A DNA stretch of 64,000 nt from Palsa-504 sp963744005 (GTDB lineage Bacteria; Actinomycetota; Actinomycetes; Streptosporangiales; Streptosporangiaceae): contig CAVURU010000003.1 in NCBI GenBank assembly GCA_963744005.1, positions 3,410,001 through 3,474,000 of the forward strand, read 5' to 3'. The notes beneath the pieces are model-generated. The model had not been told where the DNA came from, searched no databases, and saw only the letters and a list, made by a program, of their open reading frames with translations. Shown piece by piece: positions 1-7,852 of the stretch (position 1 is the first letter of the stretch; each line of letters opens with the position of its first letter). Position numbers and translations under genes: made by a program.

Positions 1-179
1 CCGGCTCGTTCGTGGTCGTCACCGCCACCGCCACCGGCCTGGTCTCCATCCTGGTCGGGTTGTACGTGCAGATGGTCTCGGCCACCCGGAACCAGCGGAT
101 CCTCATCGTGACCGGCATGATCGCCGGCTTCGTCGGGCTGGCCCTCGGGCTGTCCCGGGGCGGCTTCGTCCCGCACTGA
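1..179 (+). CDS. C-terminal fragment of a small membrane protein
   Basis: The window opens inside this gene. Codons in frame from base 3 give 58 residues before a TGA at 177-179. Two hydrophobic stretches are visible, one at the start (VVVTATATGLVSILVGLYV) and one near the end (IVTGMIAGFVGLALGL). They are separated by a short polar loop containing RNQR, so this is the end of an integral membrane protein with its C-terminus shortly after the last helix. The rest lies upstream of the window and no family can be named. It is 40 bases from the start of the next gene and may share its transcript. Confidence 0.55.
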   Translation, partial: GSFVVVTATATGLVSILVGLYVQMVSATRNQRILIVTGMIAGFVGLALGLSRGGFVPH

Positions 180-219
180 TAGCGGGAACCGGGCCCGCGG
201 GCCCGGATAGGCTCGGGGC

Positions 220-1044
220 ATGCCGCGCATCGGAGCCCATTTCCACGTCGATGACCCGCTAGCCGAGGCGACCGCGGTCGGTGCCGACGCGGTCCAGTTC
301 TTCCTCGGTGACCCGCAGGGCTGGAAGGGGCCGGTGATCCCGGGCGGCGACCCGGCCGCGGTCAGCTCGGCCTACGCCCAGGCCGGCATCGACATCTACA
401 TCCACGCGCCGTACGTCATCAACGTGGCCACGAGCAACAACCGGATCCGGATCCCCAGCCGCAAGCTGCTCACCCAGCAGCTGGCCGCGGCCGCCTCGGT
501 CGGGGCCAAGGGCCTGATCGTGCACGGCGGGCACGTCACCGCCGGGACCGACGTGGCCGAGGGCGTGGAGAACTGGCGCAAGGCGGCCGAGCGCATCGAG
601 CGGCCGCTGCCCATGCTGATCGAGAACACGGCGGGTGGTGACGGGGCCATGGCCCGGTCACTGGAGGCCATCGGCCGGCTGTGGGACGCGGTGACCGACG
701 CGGCGGGCGAGGACCGGGACAGCATCGGGTTCTGCCTGGACACCTGCCACGCCAACTCGGCCGGCCTCGACCTGGCCGACGTCGCCGACCGGATCAGGGC
801 CATCACCGGCCGGATCGACCTGGTGCACTGCAACAACTCCCGGGACGAGTTCGGCTCGGGCCGGGACCGGCACGCCAACCTGGCCAGCGGGACGATCGAT
901 CCGGCCGTCCTGCTCGCCGTGGTGCAGGCGGCCGGGGCGACCGCCATCTGCGAGACGCCCGCCGAGGACGGCGGCCTGGCCGCCGACGTCAGCTGGCTGC
1001 AGGCGAGCCTGGGTGCCGGGACAGCGGAGCGAGCCGGAGCCTGA
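220..1044 (+). CDS. nfo: deoxyribonuclease IV (AP endonuclease family 2)
   Basis: This is an endonuclease IV type TIM-barrel enzyme that cuts 5' of abasic sites in base-excision repair. The metal-binding motifs are in the expected order: HAPY (about residue 63), HGGH (about 102), IENTAG (about 134), LDTCH (about 172) and HCNNSRDEFGSGRDRH (about 207). ICETP lies near the C-terminus. At 274 residues it is close to the usual size. The ATG at 220 is the first in-frame start and is followed at once by the conserved PRIGAHF beginning. Its last 56 bases overlap the 3' end of the convergent glycosyltransferase gene, so the two transcripts may interfere. Confidence 0.93.
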   Translation: MPRIGAHFHVDDPLAEATAVGADAVQFFLGDPQGWKGPVIPGGDPAAVSSAYAQAGIDIYIHAPYVINVATSNNRIRIPSRKLLTQQLAAAASVGAKGLIVHGGHVTAGTDVAEGVENWRKAAERIERPLPMLIENTAGGDGAMARSLEAIGRLWDAVTDAAGEDRDSIGFCLDTCHANSAGLDLADVADRIRAITGRIDLVHCNNSRDEFGSGRDRHANLASGTIDPAVLLAVVQAAGATAICETPAEDGGLAADVSWLQASLGAGTAERAGA

Positions 1045-2404
1045 ACCGGTCCGGGGCCTGATCCAGGACACCGCCGGCCGGGTCGTCGTTACCCCGGGCC
1101 CGCACCACATCCCGTTCGGGCCGGAGGATGTCCCAGACCACGCAGGCGGCGAGCAGGGCCACGGTAGCCAGCCGGGCGACCACCGCGGCGAAATACCAGC
1201 CCGCGCTCAGGCCCTGGTAACCGCCCGCGGGCTGGCTGGCCGGGTCCGAGGCGACGGAGACCGTGATCAGGTAGCCCCAGATGGCCAGGAAGTAGGTCAC
1301 CTCGGCCAGCTGCCACAAGACATAGGGCCACCAGCGCGGCCGGGCCAGGACAGCCAGCGGCACCAGCCAGATGACGTACTGCGGTGACCAGACCTTGTTG
1401 GTGATCAGGAAGGCGGCCAGCATCAGGAAGCACAGCTGCGGGACCCGGGGCCGCCGCGGCGCGGCCAGCGCGAGCAGCACGATGCCGGCGAAGGCGACGA
1501 CCAGGGCCGCGGCGGACATCTTGTTCAGCGCGCCGAGGTCGTCGTTACCGGCCCCGGGCACGGCGTAGTACTCGAACAGGTACCAGATCGAGCCCCAGTC
1601 GGCGCCCCGGTGCTGGCTGAAGACGTAGAAGGTGGCCCAGCCGGACGGCGCGGCGATCATGACCGGCAGGTTGACGGCCAGCCAGGCGGCCGCGGCCGCG
1701 GCCAGGGTGACGGCGAAGTCCTTCAGCCGGCCGGCCCGCAGGCACAGCAGGAGCAGCGCGCCCAGCACGACCAGCGGATAGAACTTGGTCGCCACGGCCA
1801 GCCCGATGAGCACGCCGGCCCAGACGCCGCGCCGCGCCGCCCAGGCGGCCAGGCCCAGCGCGGTCAGCGCGAACGCGATCAGGTCCCAGTTGATGAACGC
1901 GGACAAGATGAAGGCCGGGGACAGGGCGACCAGCAGGGCCTGCCACCGGCCGTCCGGGCCGGCCGCGCGGGCGGTGGCCAGCACCCCGGCCACCGCGCAG
2001 AGGGCGAGCAGGACGACGGTGACGTCGAAGAACTCCCGGCCCCGGACCAGCTCGCTGACGTTGCGGACCAGCCAGGCCGCGGCCTGCATGGCGCCGCCGA
2101 TGAGGACCGGGTACTCCACCGGGTGCCCGGTGTAGGGCACCTTCCCGGCGGACAGGCCCTCGGTGTAGTACAGCGGGTAGATGTCGGTGTAGCAGGCGTC
2201 CTGGTACTGCTGCAGGCCGCTGTTCCAGGCCCCGGACCGGCACGGCACCTTCTCGGCGAAGGCCAGCACCATGGCCAGCACGGACGCGGCGAGCAGCACG
2301 GCGGTGCCGCCCAGGGTGGCCGCGAGAGGCGGGCGCGCTCGCGGCCCCTGGCTCACCTCGTCGTGATCATCAGGCGGCAGGGTGCCCGGCCGGGCGTTGT
2401 CCAC
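989..2404 (-). CDS. GT87/DUF2029 polyprenyl-phosphate-dependent mannosyltransferase-like membrane protein
   Basis: This is a 471-residue polytopic protein with about ten hydrophobic helices between residues 28 and 430 and a short cytoplasmic N-terminus. It has the GT-C layout of the DUF2029/GT87 family: a first long loop after helix 1 containing PLYYTEGLSAGKVPYTGHPVEYP, followed by NWDLIAFALTALGLAA and KFYPLVVLGAL. Family members transfer mannose from polyprenyl-phosphate-mannose onto lipoglycans outside the membrane. The acceptor here is unknown. Its start lies 5 bases after the end of the PBP gene, so the two are probably one leftward operon, as in mycobacteria where a similar gene follows ponA1. 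Confidence 0.82.
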   Translation of the reverse strand: MDNARPGTLPPDDHDEVSQGPRARPPLAATLGGTAVLLAASVLAMVLAFAEKVPCRSGAWNSGLQQYQDACYTDIYPLYYTEGLSAGKVPYTGHPVEYPVLIGGAMQAAAWLVRNVSELVRGREFFDVTVVLLALCAVAGVLATARAAGPDGRWQALLVALSPAFILSAFINWDLIAFALTALGLAAWAARRGVWAGVLIGLAVATKFYPLVVLGALLLLCLRAGRLKDFAVTLAAAAAAWLAVNLPVMIAAPSGWATFYVFSQHRGADWGSIWYLFEYYAVPGAGNDDLGALNKMSAAALVVAFAGIVLLALAAPRRPRVPQLCFLMLAAFLITNKVWSPQYVIWLVPLAVLARPRWWPYVLWQLAEVTYFLAIWGYLITVSVASDPASQPAGGYQGLSAGWYFAAVVARLATVALLAACVVWDILRPERDVVRARGNDDPAGGVLDQAPDRFRLRLAPLSRHPGSPAAS

Positions 2405-2408
2405 CCTG

Positions 2409-5351
2409 TCATCTAACCGTCCCCGCGCGCCGCCTGCGTACCCGGCGCCGCCGTCGCCACGCGGCCGCGGGGAGCAGGGCGAGCATGCCCGCCGCCGCGC
2501 CGGCTCTGGTCGCGCCGGCCTGCGGGGTGGCGATCTGGGTCGCCCCGGCCGACAGGCCCTGACCCTGGCCCTGCTGGGCCTGGCCGGAGGTGGCGGGCTC
2601 GTTCGGGTTACAGGTCACCACGGCCGGGTCACAGCTGTAGGTCGGGAACGGGTTCGGGTTCCCGCCGCTGGGGTTCTGGTTCTGGTTGCCGTTGTTCTGG
2701 TTCTGGTTCTGGCCCTGACTCGGGGTGCTCCTGGCCTTCTTCTTGGCCGGCTGGCTGGACTGGCGCAGGCCCGGCGGGACCTGGTTCCAGGCGGTCCCGG
2801 TGAAGACGGCGGGCTGGAACTGCTGGACCCCGAGCGGGACGAACATGTCCTCGCCGTAGGTGTGCCAGATCGAAGCGGGCCAGGTACCGCCGTACCCGCC
2901 CTGATCCTGGCCGCCCAGGCCGTTCAGGCTCTCGCAGTGGGCGGTGGTGGTCGGGTCGCAGCTGTCCTGGCTGTCGGTGAACAGGGCCACGGTCAGCGCC
3001 TGGCTGGGGATGGCGCCGATGAAGAAGGCCGACTGGGCCTGCTCGGTGGTGCCGGTCTTGGCGATCAGCGGCTGGCCGTTGCTCAGCGCGGCTCCGGGGG
3101 CGGTGCCGTAGGACGCGGTGTCCTCGGACATGGCGTACTGGACCTGTGAGTCCATGGCCGCGTTCTGCGTCGGGTCGGGGCTGAAGACCAGGCGGCTGGT
3201 GATCTTGATCGGCGTCGGGACGTTGTTCCGGGTGATCGACGTGACCAGGTGCTGGTCGTGGTAGACGCCGTTGCCGGCCAGGGTGGCCAGCATGGAGGTC
3301 TGCTCCATGACGCTCAGCGAGGCCTGGCCGAGGGCGACGGAATACCCGTCCTGGAAGTCGTGCTTGCCGGTGATGCCAGCCCGGTTGGTGTCCACGCCGA
3401 ACGCCGCGGCTATCTGGCCTATGTTGTTGGCCTTCGTCGTGCTGCCCTGGCCGGCCACCTTGTGCCACAAGTCGGCATAGGCGGTGTTGATCGACGCGGC
3501 CATGGCCACGGTGGGCGTGTACGGGCCGTTCTCGCTCGTCGAGTCGTTGCTGACGGGCTTCTCATCCGAGCCCGCCGGCTTCTCGCCGGTCGAGTAGGCG
3601 TCCGGATGCTGGTCCGACTGGATGTACAGGTCGTTGTAGCCGTTCAGCGTGCTGGTCTTGACGTTCATCCCCTGCTTGACCGCGGCGGCCAGGATGTAAG
3701 GCTTGAACGACGAGCCGACCTGCACCCAGCTCTGGTCAGCCTGATTGTTGTAGCACCCGATCTGCGAGCACATCTTCTGGGTGATGACCTTGCCGGTGCC
3801 GTTGTACTTGGCGCCGGGCTGGCCCGGACCAGGGTACAGGGCCTGGATCTCGCCGTTGGCCGGATTCTCCAGCGCCGCCCCGGCGTGCATGTAGCTGGCG
3901 AACGGAACGGAGCTGTCGTTGATCTGCGCCTCGTTGTCGCTGACCGCCTTGTACAGCGCGGCCGTCTTGGTGTCGTCCAGGCTGGTCTTGATGACGTAGC
4001 CGCCGTTGTAGATCTGCGTCTGGCTGAGGTGGTAGGTCTGCTCCAGCTCCTTCTTGACCATTTGCATGACGTACGGGTCCCAGACGTCCTTGCCGAAGCT
4101 CTGCGCCACGTTGTCCCCGAGCGCCGGGAACTTCATGGCCGCGGCGTCCTTGGCCGACAGGTCGCCCTGGGACACCATGCCGTCCAGGACGTAGTGCCAG
4201 CGCGCCTGGAGCTGGGCCCGGTACTGCGGCAGCGGGTAGGTGCTGGGCTGCTGGATCAGCGCGGCGATGACCGCGTCCTGGGCCACGGTGAGCTGGCCGA
4301 CCGGCTTGCCGAAGTAGGTCTCGGCCGCGGCCTGGACCCCGTAGGAACCCTCACCCAGGTAGATGGTGTTGAGGTAGTTCTGCAGGATCCATTCCTTGGA
4401 CTTCTCTTTGGAGATCTTCATGGCCACGAAGATCTCTTTGATCTTGCGGTTGAGGGTCTGCTGGGTGCCGATCCCGGAGTAGTAGTTCCGGACGAACTGC
4501 TGGGTGATGGTCGAGCCGCCCTGCAGCGAGCCGTCGCTGCCGCGGAAGTCCTCGTACGCGGCGCGCACGATGCCGGTGGGCGAGATGCCGCCCTCGTTCC
4601 AGAAGTTGCGGTCCTCGGCCGAGACCACCGCGTCGATCAGTGACTTCGGGATCTGGTTGTACGACAGCTGCTGGCGGTTGGTGGTGCCGAACCGGCCGAT
4701 CAGCGTCCCGTTGCTGGAGTAGACGACCGTCTGCGCGTAGGAGGCGGCCGCCATGGCCTGGGTCGGGACGGGCGTGTTCTCGTATGCGATCACGACGGCC
4801 AGCGCGGCCAGCACGATGAACCCGCCCATGATGGCCAGGACCAGTCCCAGGGCCTTGCGGAAGGTCCAGTGCCGCCACCAGCTGCCCTTGACCTTGACCG
4901 GGGGCAGGCCCCGGCGCGGCGGCTCGCCGCCGGATCCCCGGCCCCGTCGGCCGCGGCGCGGTCCCCCGGGACCCGGCTGGCTCCCGGGCTGGCCGGGCAG
5001 CCAGTCCTCGGTCGCCTCGGGCAGGCCCGCGTCGCGGGTCAGCGGCTCCGCGGTCGCGGCGGGCGCCGCGCTGGCCATCCGGGCGTGACTGCCCCGGCCG
5101 TCTCGCGGCCCGGTGGCCGAGTCGCCGCGCGCGCGGTCCGGCTCGTCCGGGTAGCCGCCCGGCTCGTCCGCGTAACCGGCGGTGGGGCTGCGGAAGCCGG
5201 CCGTGTCCCAGCCGTTGGCGTCGTAGCCCAGGTCATAGTCGATGCCGCCGCCGAGTGCCCCGTCGTAGCCGTCGCTGGCCACGCCTCCCCTGGCCGCACT
5301 GGCCCGCGGCTCGCGGCTCCGAACGTCAAAGTCATCAGCTCTGCTGCTCAC
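2409..5351 (-). CDS. ponA: bifunctional class A penicillin-binding protein (transglycosylase/transpeptidase)
   Basis: This enzyme polymerises and crosslinks peptidoglycan outside the membrane. A disordered N-terminal region of about 170 residues rich in Gly, Asp and Pro is followed by one membrane helix (LVLAIMGGFIVLAALAVVIAY). The GT51 domain has SAEDRNFWNEGG, GGSTITQQFVRN and LNTIYLGEGSYGVQAA. The transpeptidase domain has SxxK (GSSFKPY), SxN (ASINTAY) and KTG (AKTGTTEQ). The C-terminal tail is rich in Asn, Gln and Pro and ends in a basic run. I chose the GTG at 5351, giving 980 residues, because the protein then opens with a typical acidic start. An upstream start at 5444 is possible. The gene lies head-to-tail with DUF5318 and GT87. 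Confidence 0.93.
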   Translation of the reverse strand: MSSRADDFDVRSREPRASAARGGVASDGYDGALGGGIDYDLGYDANGWDTAGFRSPTAGYADEPGGYPDEPDRARGDSATGPRDGRGSHARMASAAPAATAEPLTRDAGLPEATEDWLPGQPGSQPGPGGPRRGRRGRGSGGEPPRRGLPPVKVKGSWWRHWTFRKALGLVLAIMGGFIVLAALAVVIAYENTPVPTQAMAAASYAQTVVYSSNGTLIGRFGTTNRQQLSYNQIPKSLIDAVVSAEDRNFWNEGGISPTGIVRAAYEDFRGSDGSLQGGSTITQQFVRNYYSGIGTQQTLNRKIKEIFVAMKISKEKSKEWILQNYLNTIYLGEGSYGVQAAAETYFGKPVGQLTVAQDAVIAALIQQPSTYPLPQYRAQLQARWHYVLDGMVSQGDLSAKDAAAMKFPALGDNVAQSFGKDVWDPYVMQMVKKELEQTYHLSQTQIYNGGYVIKTSLDDTKTAALYKAVSDNEAQINDSSVPFASYMHAGAALENPANGEIQALYPGPGQPGAKYNGTGKVITQKMCSQIGCYNNQADQSWVQVGSSFKPYILAAAVKQGMNVKTSTLNGYNDLYIQSDQHPDAYSTGEKPAGSDEKPVSNDSTSENGPYTPTVAMAASINTAYADLWHKVAGQGSTTKANNIGQIAAAFGVDTNRAGITGKHDFQDGYSVALGQASLSVMEQTSMLATLAGNGVYHDQHLVTSITRNNVPTPIKITSRLVFSPDPTQNAAMDSQVQYAMSEDTASYGTAPGAALSNGQPLIAKTGTTEQAQSAFFIGAIPSQALTVALFTDSQDSCDPTTTAHCESLNGLGGQDQGGYGGTWPASIWHTYGEDMFVPLGVQQFQPAVFTGTAWNQVPPGLRQSSQPAKKKARSTPSQGQNQNQNNGNQNQNPSGGNPNPFPTYSCDPAVVTCNPNEPATSGQAQQGQGQGLSAGATQIATPQAGATRAGAAAGMLALLPAAAWRRRRRVRRRRAGTVR

Positions 5352-5467
5352 GCGTCCTCGCTGGTGGCCGGAGGCCGCAGCTTGGGGGGACGCGGCCTCT
5401 ACGTACGGGTGATCCCGGTCCGCCGGGAGCCCGCCAAGCTCCAAACGTTACCTGCTGTCTGGAAGGT

Positions 5468-5872
5468 TCACTGGCTAGTCCGCGCACGTCGCCGGCGACG
5501 CACCGCGGGCTCACCCGTGCCGAGAACGTAGGAGGACGCCAGGTGGTTCCAGCCGCAGCTCTGGCAGACCTCGACCACGTAGACGCGGAATTCGCCGTAC
5601 TCGGCGGCCATCTCCGCGAGCTCGCGGGTCTTCTTCACCCGTCCCTCGTACTGGCCGAGCTCGTCGCCGTAGACGTAGGTGACGTGGGTCAGCATGGCCT
5701 TGCGGCAGACGGGGCAGCGATCCTCGGTGGGCTCACCGTGGAACTTGGCCGCCCGCAGCAGGTACGGATGGGCGTCGCAGACGTCGGTGACCGGCGTGTG
5801 GCCGGAAAACACGGAGGCGAGCGTCGCCCGGCGGGCGAGCCCGTAGTCCACGACAGAACGCCTTGACGTCAC
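5468..5872 (-). CDS. DUF5318 family small zinc-ribbon-like protein
   Basis: The protein of about 134 residues contains DYGLARRATL, VCDAHPYLLRAAKFHGE, CPVC and VCQSCGWNHL. The last two form a likely Cys4 zinc site. This is the pattern of the DUF5318 family, found in actinobacteria next to the ponA-type PBP. Its function is unknown. The start is uncertain: GTG 5872 and GTG 5851 are both in frame, and the family usually begins close to VVDYGLARR, which favours 5851. The C-terminus ends in a run of arginines. Sequence further upstream is non-coding and holds the PadR-type palindrome. Confidence 0.75.
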   Translation of the reverse strand: MTSRRSVVDYGLARRATLASVFSGHTPVTDVCDAHPYLLRAAKFHGEPTEDRCPVCRKAMLTHVTYVYGDELGQYEGRVKKTRELAEMAAEYGEFRVYVVEVCQSCGWNHLASSYVLGTGEPAVRRRRRARTSQ

Positions 5873-6009
5873 GTAGGCCAGATTACGTCGGAACCGGCCC
5901 GGAGCCGAGACCTGATCGCAATAGTTCTGGCCGGGCCGGCTTTCCGCCCAGCTCACAGCCGGGCGGCCGGGCCAGGATTGCGGTCCCGGCCCGGGACGTA
6001 TATTATCCA

Positions 6010-6030
6010 GATATATCGGTCCGATACATC
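6010..6030. promoter_or_regulatory. 21-bp near-perfect palindrome, candidate PadR operator
   Basis: The half-sites GATATATCGG and CCGATACATC flank a central T. Only the centre and one symmetric pair break the dyad. It lies in an AT-rich pocket (5999-6060) of otherwise GC-rich DNA, between the divergent DUF5318 and padR genes. A further half-site-like GGACATATCG lies at 6048-6057. PadR proteins commonly autoregulate through such dyads, so this is a candidate operator for the adjacent PadR. Nothing else coding was seen in 5873-6132. Confidence 0.5.
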
Positions 6031-6132
6031 GTGGCGATCTAGCGTACGGACATATCGCCATGACGCATCGGGCCGGGGCAACCAGCAGCGGATGACACCC
6101 CGGCCAGGGGCCCGAGCGGACGGGAGGGCAGC

Positions 6133-6750
6133 ATGGCGCGCAACCGATCCGAAGTGCTCGAGCTGGCCGTGCTCGGGCTGCTCCAGGGGACACCCATGCA
6201 CGGGTACGAACTGCGCAAGCAGATCACCAGTGTGCTCGGGCTGTTCCGCGCGCTGTCCTACGGCTCGCTCTACCCGTGCCTGCACGAGCTCCTGGCCGCG
6301 GGCCTGATCGCCGAGGAACACGACGAGGCCGGCCCGGCCGACCCGGCACGGGCAGGCAGCGCGGCCCGGCCGCGGCCCGGCCGCCGGTCGCTGAAGGTGT
6401 ACCGGCTGACCGCCGAAGGCAAGGAGCGACTGCAGGGCCTGCTCGGCGAGGGCGGCCCGGCGGCCTGGGAAGACGACGGGTTCGGCGTCCACTTCGCCTT
6501 TTTCGGACAGACCCGGGCGGACGTCCGGCTCCGGATCCTCGAGGGCCGCCGCAGCCGGCTCGAAGAGCGGTTGGAGGGCATCCGGGCCGCCCTCACGCGA
6601 ACCAGGGAGCGCGTCGACAGCTACACCCTGGAGCTGCACCGGCATGGCCTGGAATCAGTCGAACGAGAAGTCCGGTGGCTGAACGAGCTGATCGCATCGG
6701 AGCGACAGTCGGGCGGACCAGAAAACACTTCCGAGAAGGAGTCATCTTGA
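6133..6750 (+). CDS. PadR family transcriptional regulator
   Basis: The N-terminal winged helix (residues 7-85) has the family signature LAVLGLLQGTPMHGYELRKQ, then SYGSLYPCLHELLAAGLI and a wing ending in KVYRLTAEGKERL. The C-terminal half (about 110-190) is helical and charged, as in Vir_act_alpha_C PadR proteins, and should form the dimer arm. The wing carries an extra Gly/Pro/Arg insertion (about residues 65-85). Its TGA overlaps the ATG of the inositol phosphate synthase gene, so the two are translationally coupled. A PadR gene just before ino1 is a conserved actinobacterial arrangement. It probably binds the palindrome at 6010-6030. Confidence 0.9.
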   Translation: MARNRSEVLELAVLGLLQGTPMHGYELRKQITSVLGLFRALSYGSLYPCLHELLAAGLIAEEHDEAGPADPARAGSAARPRPGRRSLKVYRLTAEGKERLQGLLGEGGPAAWEDDGFGVHFAFFGQTRADVRLRILEGRRSRLEERLEGIRAALTRTRERVDSYTLELHRHGLESVEREVRWLNELIASERQSGGPENTSEKESS

Positions 6751-7829
6751 TGGGCAAGGTGCGCATCGCCATCGCGGGGGTGGGCAACTGCGCCAGCTCC
6801 CTGGTGCAGGGACTGGAGTACTACAAGGACGCCGCGGACGACACCCGGGTACCGGGCCTGATGCACGTCCGGTTCGGGCCATATCACGTCAGCGACGTCG
6901 AGGTGGTCGCGGCGTTCGACGTGGACGCGAAGAAGGTCGGCTGTGACCTGGCCGAGGCCATCAGCGCCAGCGAGAACAACACGATCAAGTTCGCCGAGGT
7001 CCCCCCGACGGGCGTCATCGTCCAGCGCGGGCCGACCCTGGACGGGCTGGGCGAGTACTACCGCGAGATCATCGCCGAGTCGGACCAGCCGTCGGTGGAC
7101 GTGGCCAGCGTGCTGCGCGAATCGGGCGCCGACGTCCTGGTGTGCTACCTGCCGGTCGGGTCCGAAGAGGCCGACCGGTTCTACGCCCAGGCCGCCATCG
7201 ACGCGCGGGTCGCCTTCGTCAACGCGCTGCCGGTCTTCATCGCCTCGGACCCGCAGTGGGCGGCGAAGTTCACCGAGGCGGGCGTGCCGATCGTCGGCGA
7301 CGACATCAAGTCCCAGGTCGGCGCGACCATCACCCACCGCGTCCTGGCCAAGCTGTTCGAGGACCGCGGGGTCGAGCTGCTGCGCACCTACCAGCTCAAC
7401 TTCGGCGGCAACATGGACTTCATGAACATGCTGGAGCGCACCCGGCTCCAGTCCAAGAAGATCTCCAAGACCCGCGCCGTCACCTCCCAGGTGCCGCACG
7501 AGATGGAGCGCGCGTCGGTGCACATCGGCCCGTCGGACTACGTGCCATGGCTGGATGACCGCAAGATGGCCTACGTCCGGCTGGAAGGACGGGCGTTCGG
7601 CGACGTGCCGCTGAACCTGGAGTACAAGCTCGAGGTCTGGGACTCGCCCAACTCGGCCGGCGTGATCATCGACGCGGTCCGGGCGGCCAAGATCGCCTCC
7701 GACCGCGGCGTCGGCGGGCCGGTGACGTCGGCGAGCTCGTACTTCATGAAGTCGCCGCCCGAGCAGTTCGGCGACGACGTGTGCCGCGACCTGGTGGAGA
7801 AGTTCATCCGCGGCGAGATCGACCGCTGA
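6750..7829 (+). CDS. ino1: inositol-3-phosphate synthase
   Basis: This NAD-dependent enzyme converts glucose-6-phosphate to myo-inositol-3-phosphate, the precursor of phosphatidylinositol and mycothiol in actinobacteria. The 359 residues show the nucleotide-binding start RIAIAGVGNCASSLVQG, then VAAFDVDAKKVG, CYLPVGSEEAD, FVNALPVFIASDP, GDDIKSQVGATITHR and LNFGGNMDFMNM. The catalytic region has LEYKLEVWDSPNSAGV. The length fits the short prokaryotic form. The start is ATG 6750, overlapping the padR stop, with an upstream GAGAAGGAG ribosome site at 6733-6741. TTG 6747 is in frame directly before it. Regulation by the PadR protein is likely from the coupling. Confidence 0.95.
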   Translation: MGKVRIAIAGVGNCASSLVQGLEYYKDAADDTRVPGLMHVRFGPYHVSDVEVVAAFDVDAKKVGCDLAEAISASENNTIKFAEVPPTGVIVQRGPTLDGLGEYYREIIAESDQPSVDVASVLRESGADVLVCYLPVGSEEADRFYAQAAIDARVAFVNALPVFIASDPQWAAKFTEAGVPIVGDDIKSQVGATITHRVLAKLFEDRGVELLRTYQLNFGGNMDFMNMLERTRLQSKKISKTRAVTSQVPHEMERASVHIGPSDYVPWLDDRKMAYVRLEGRAFGDVPLNLEYKLEVWDSPNSAGVIIDAVRAAKIASDRGVGGPVTSASSYFMKSPPEQFGDDVCRDLVEKFIRGEIDR

Positions 7830-7852
7830 GGCCAGGCCCCTAAGCTGGACCA

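Noticed and set aside
1610..2416. Long rightward open frame opposite the GT87 gene
   Set aside because: It is Gly/Arg/Gln-rich low-complexity sequence antisense to a recognised membrane protein, as is typical of high-GC DNA.
3249..4643. 464-codon rightward frame opposite the PBP gene
   Set aside because: Composition is Val/Gly/Arg biased with no domain; the opposite strand encodes a complete class A PBP.
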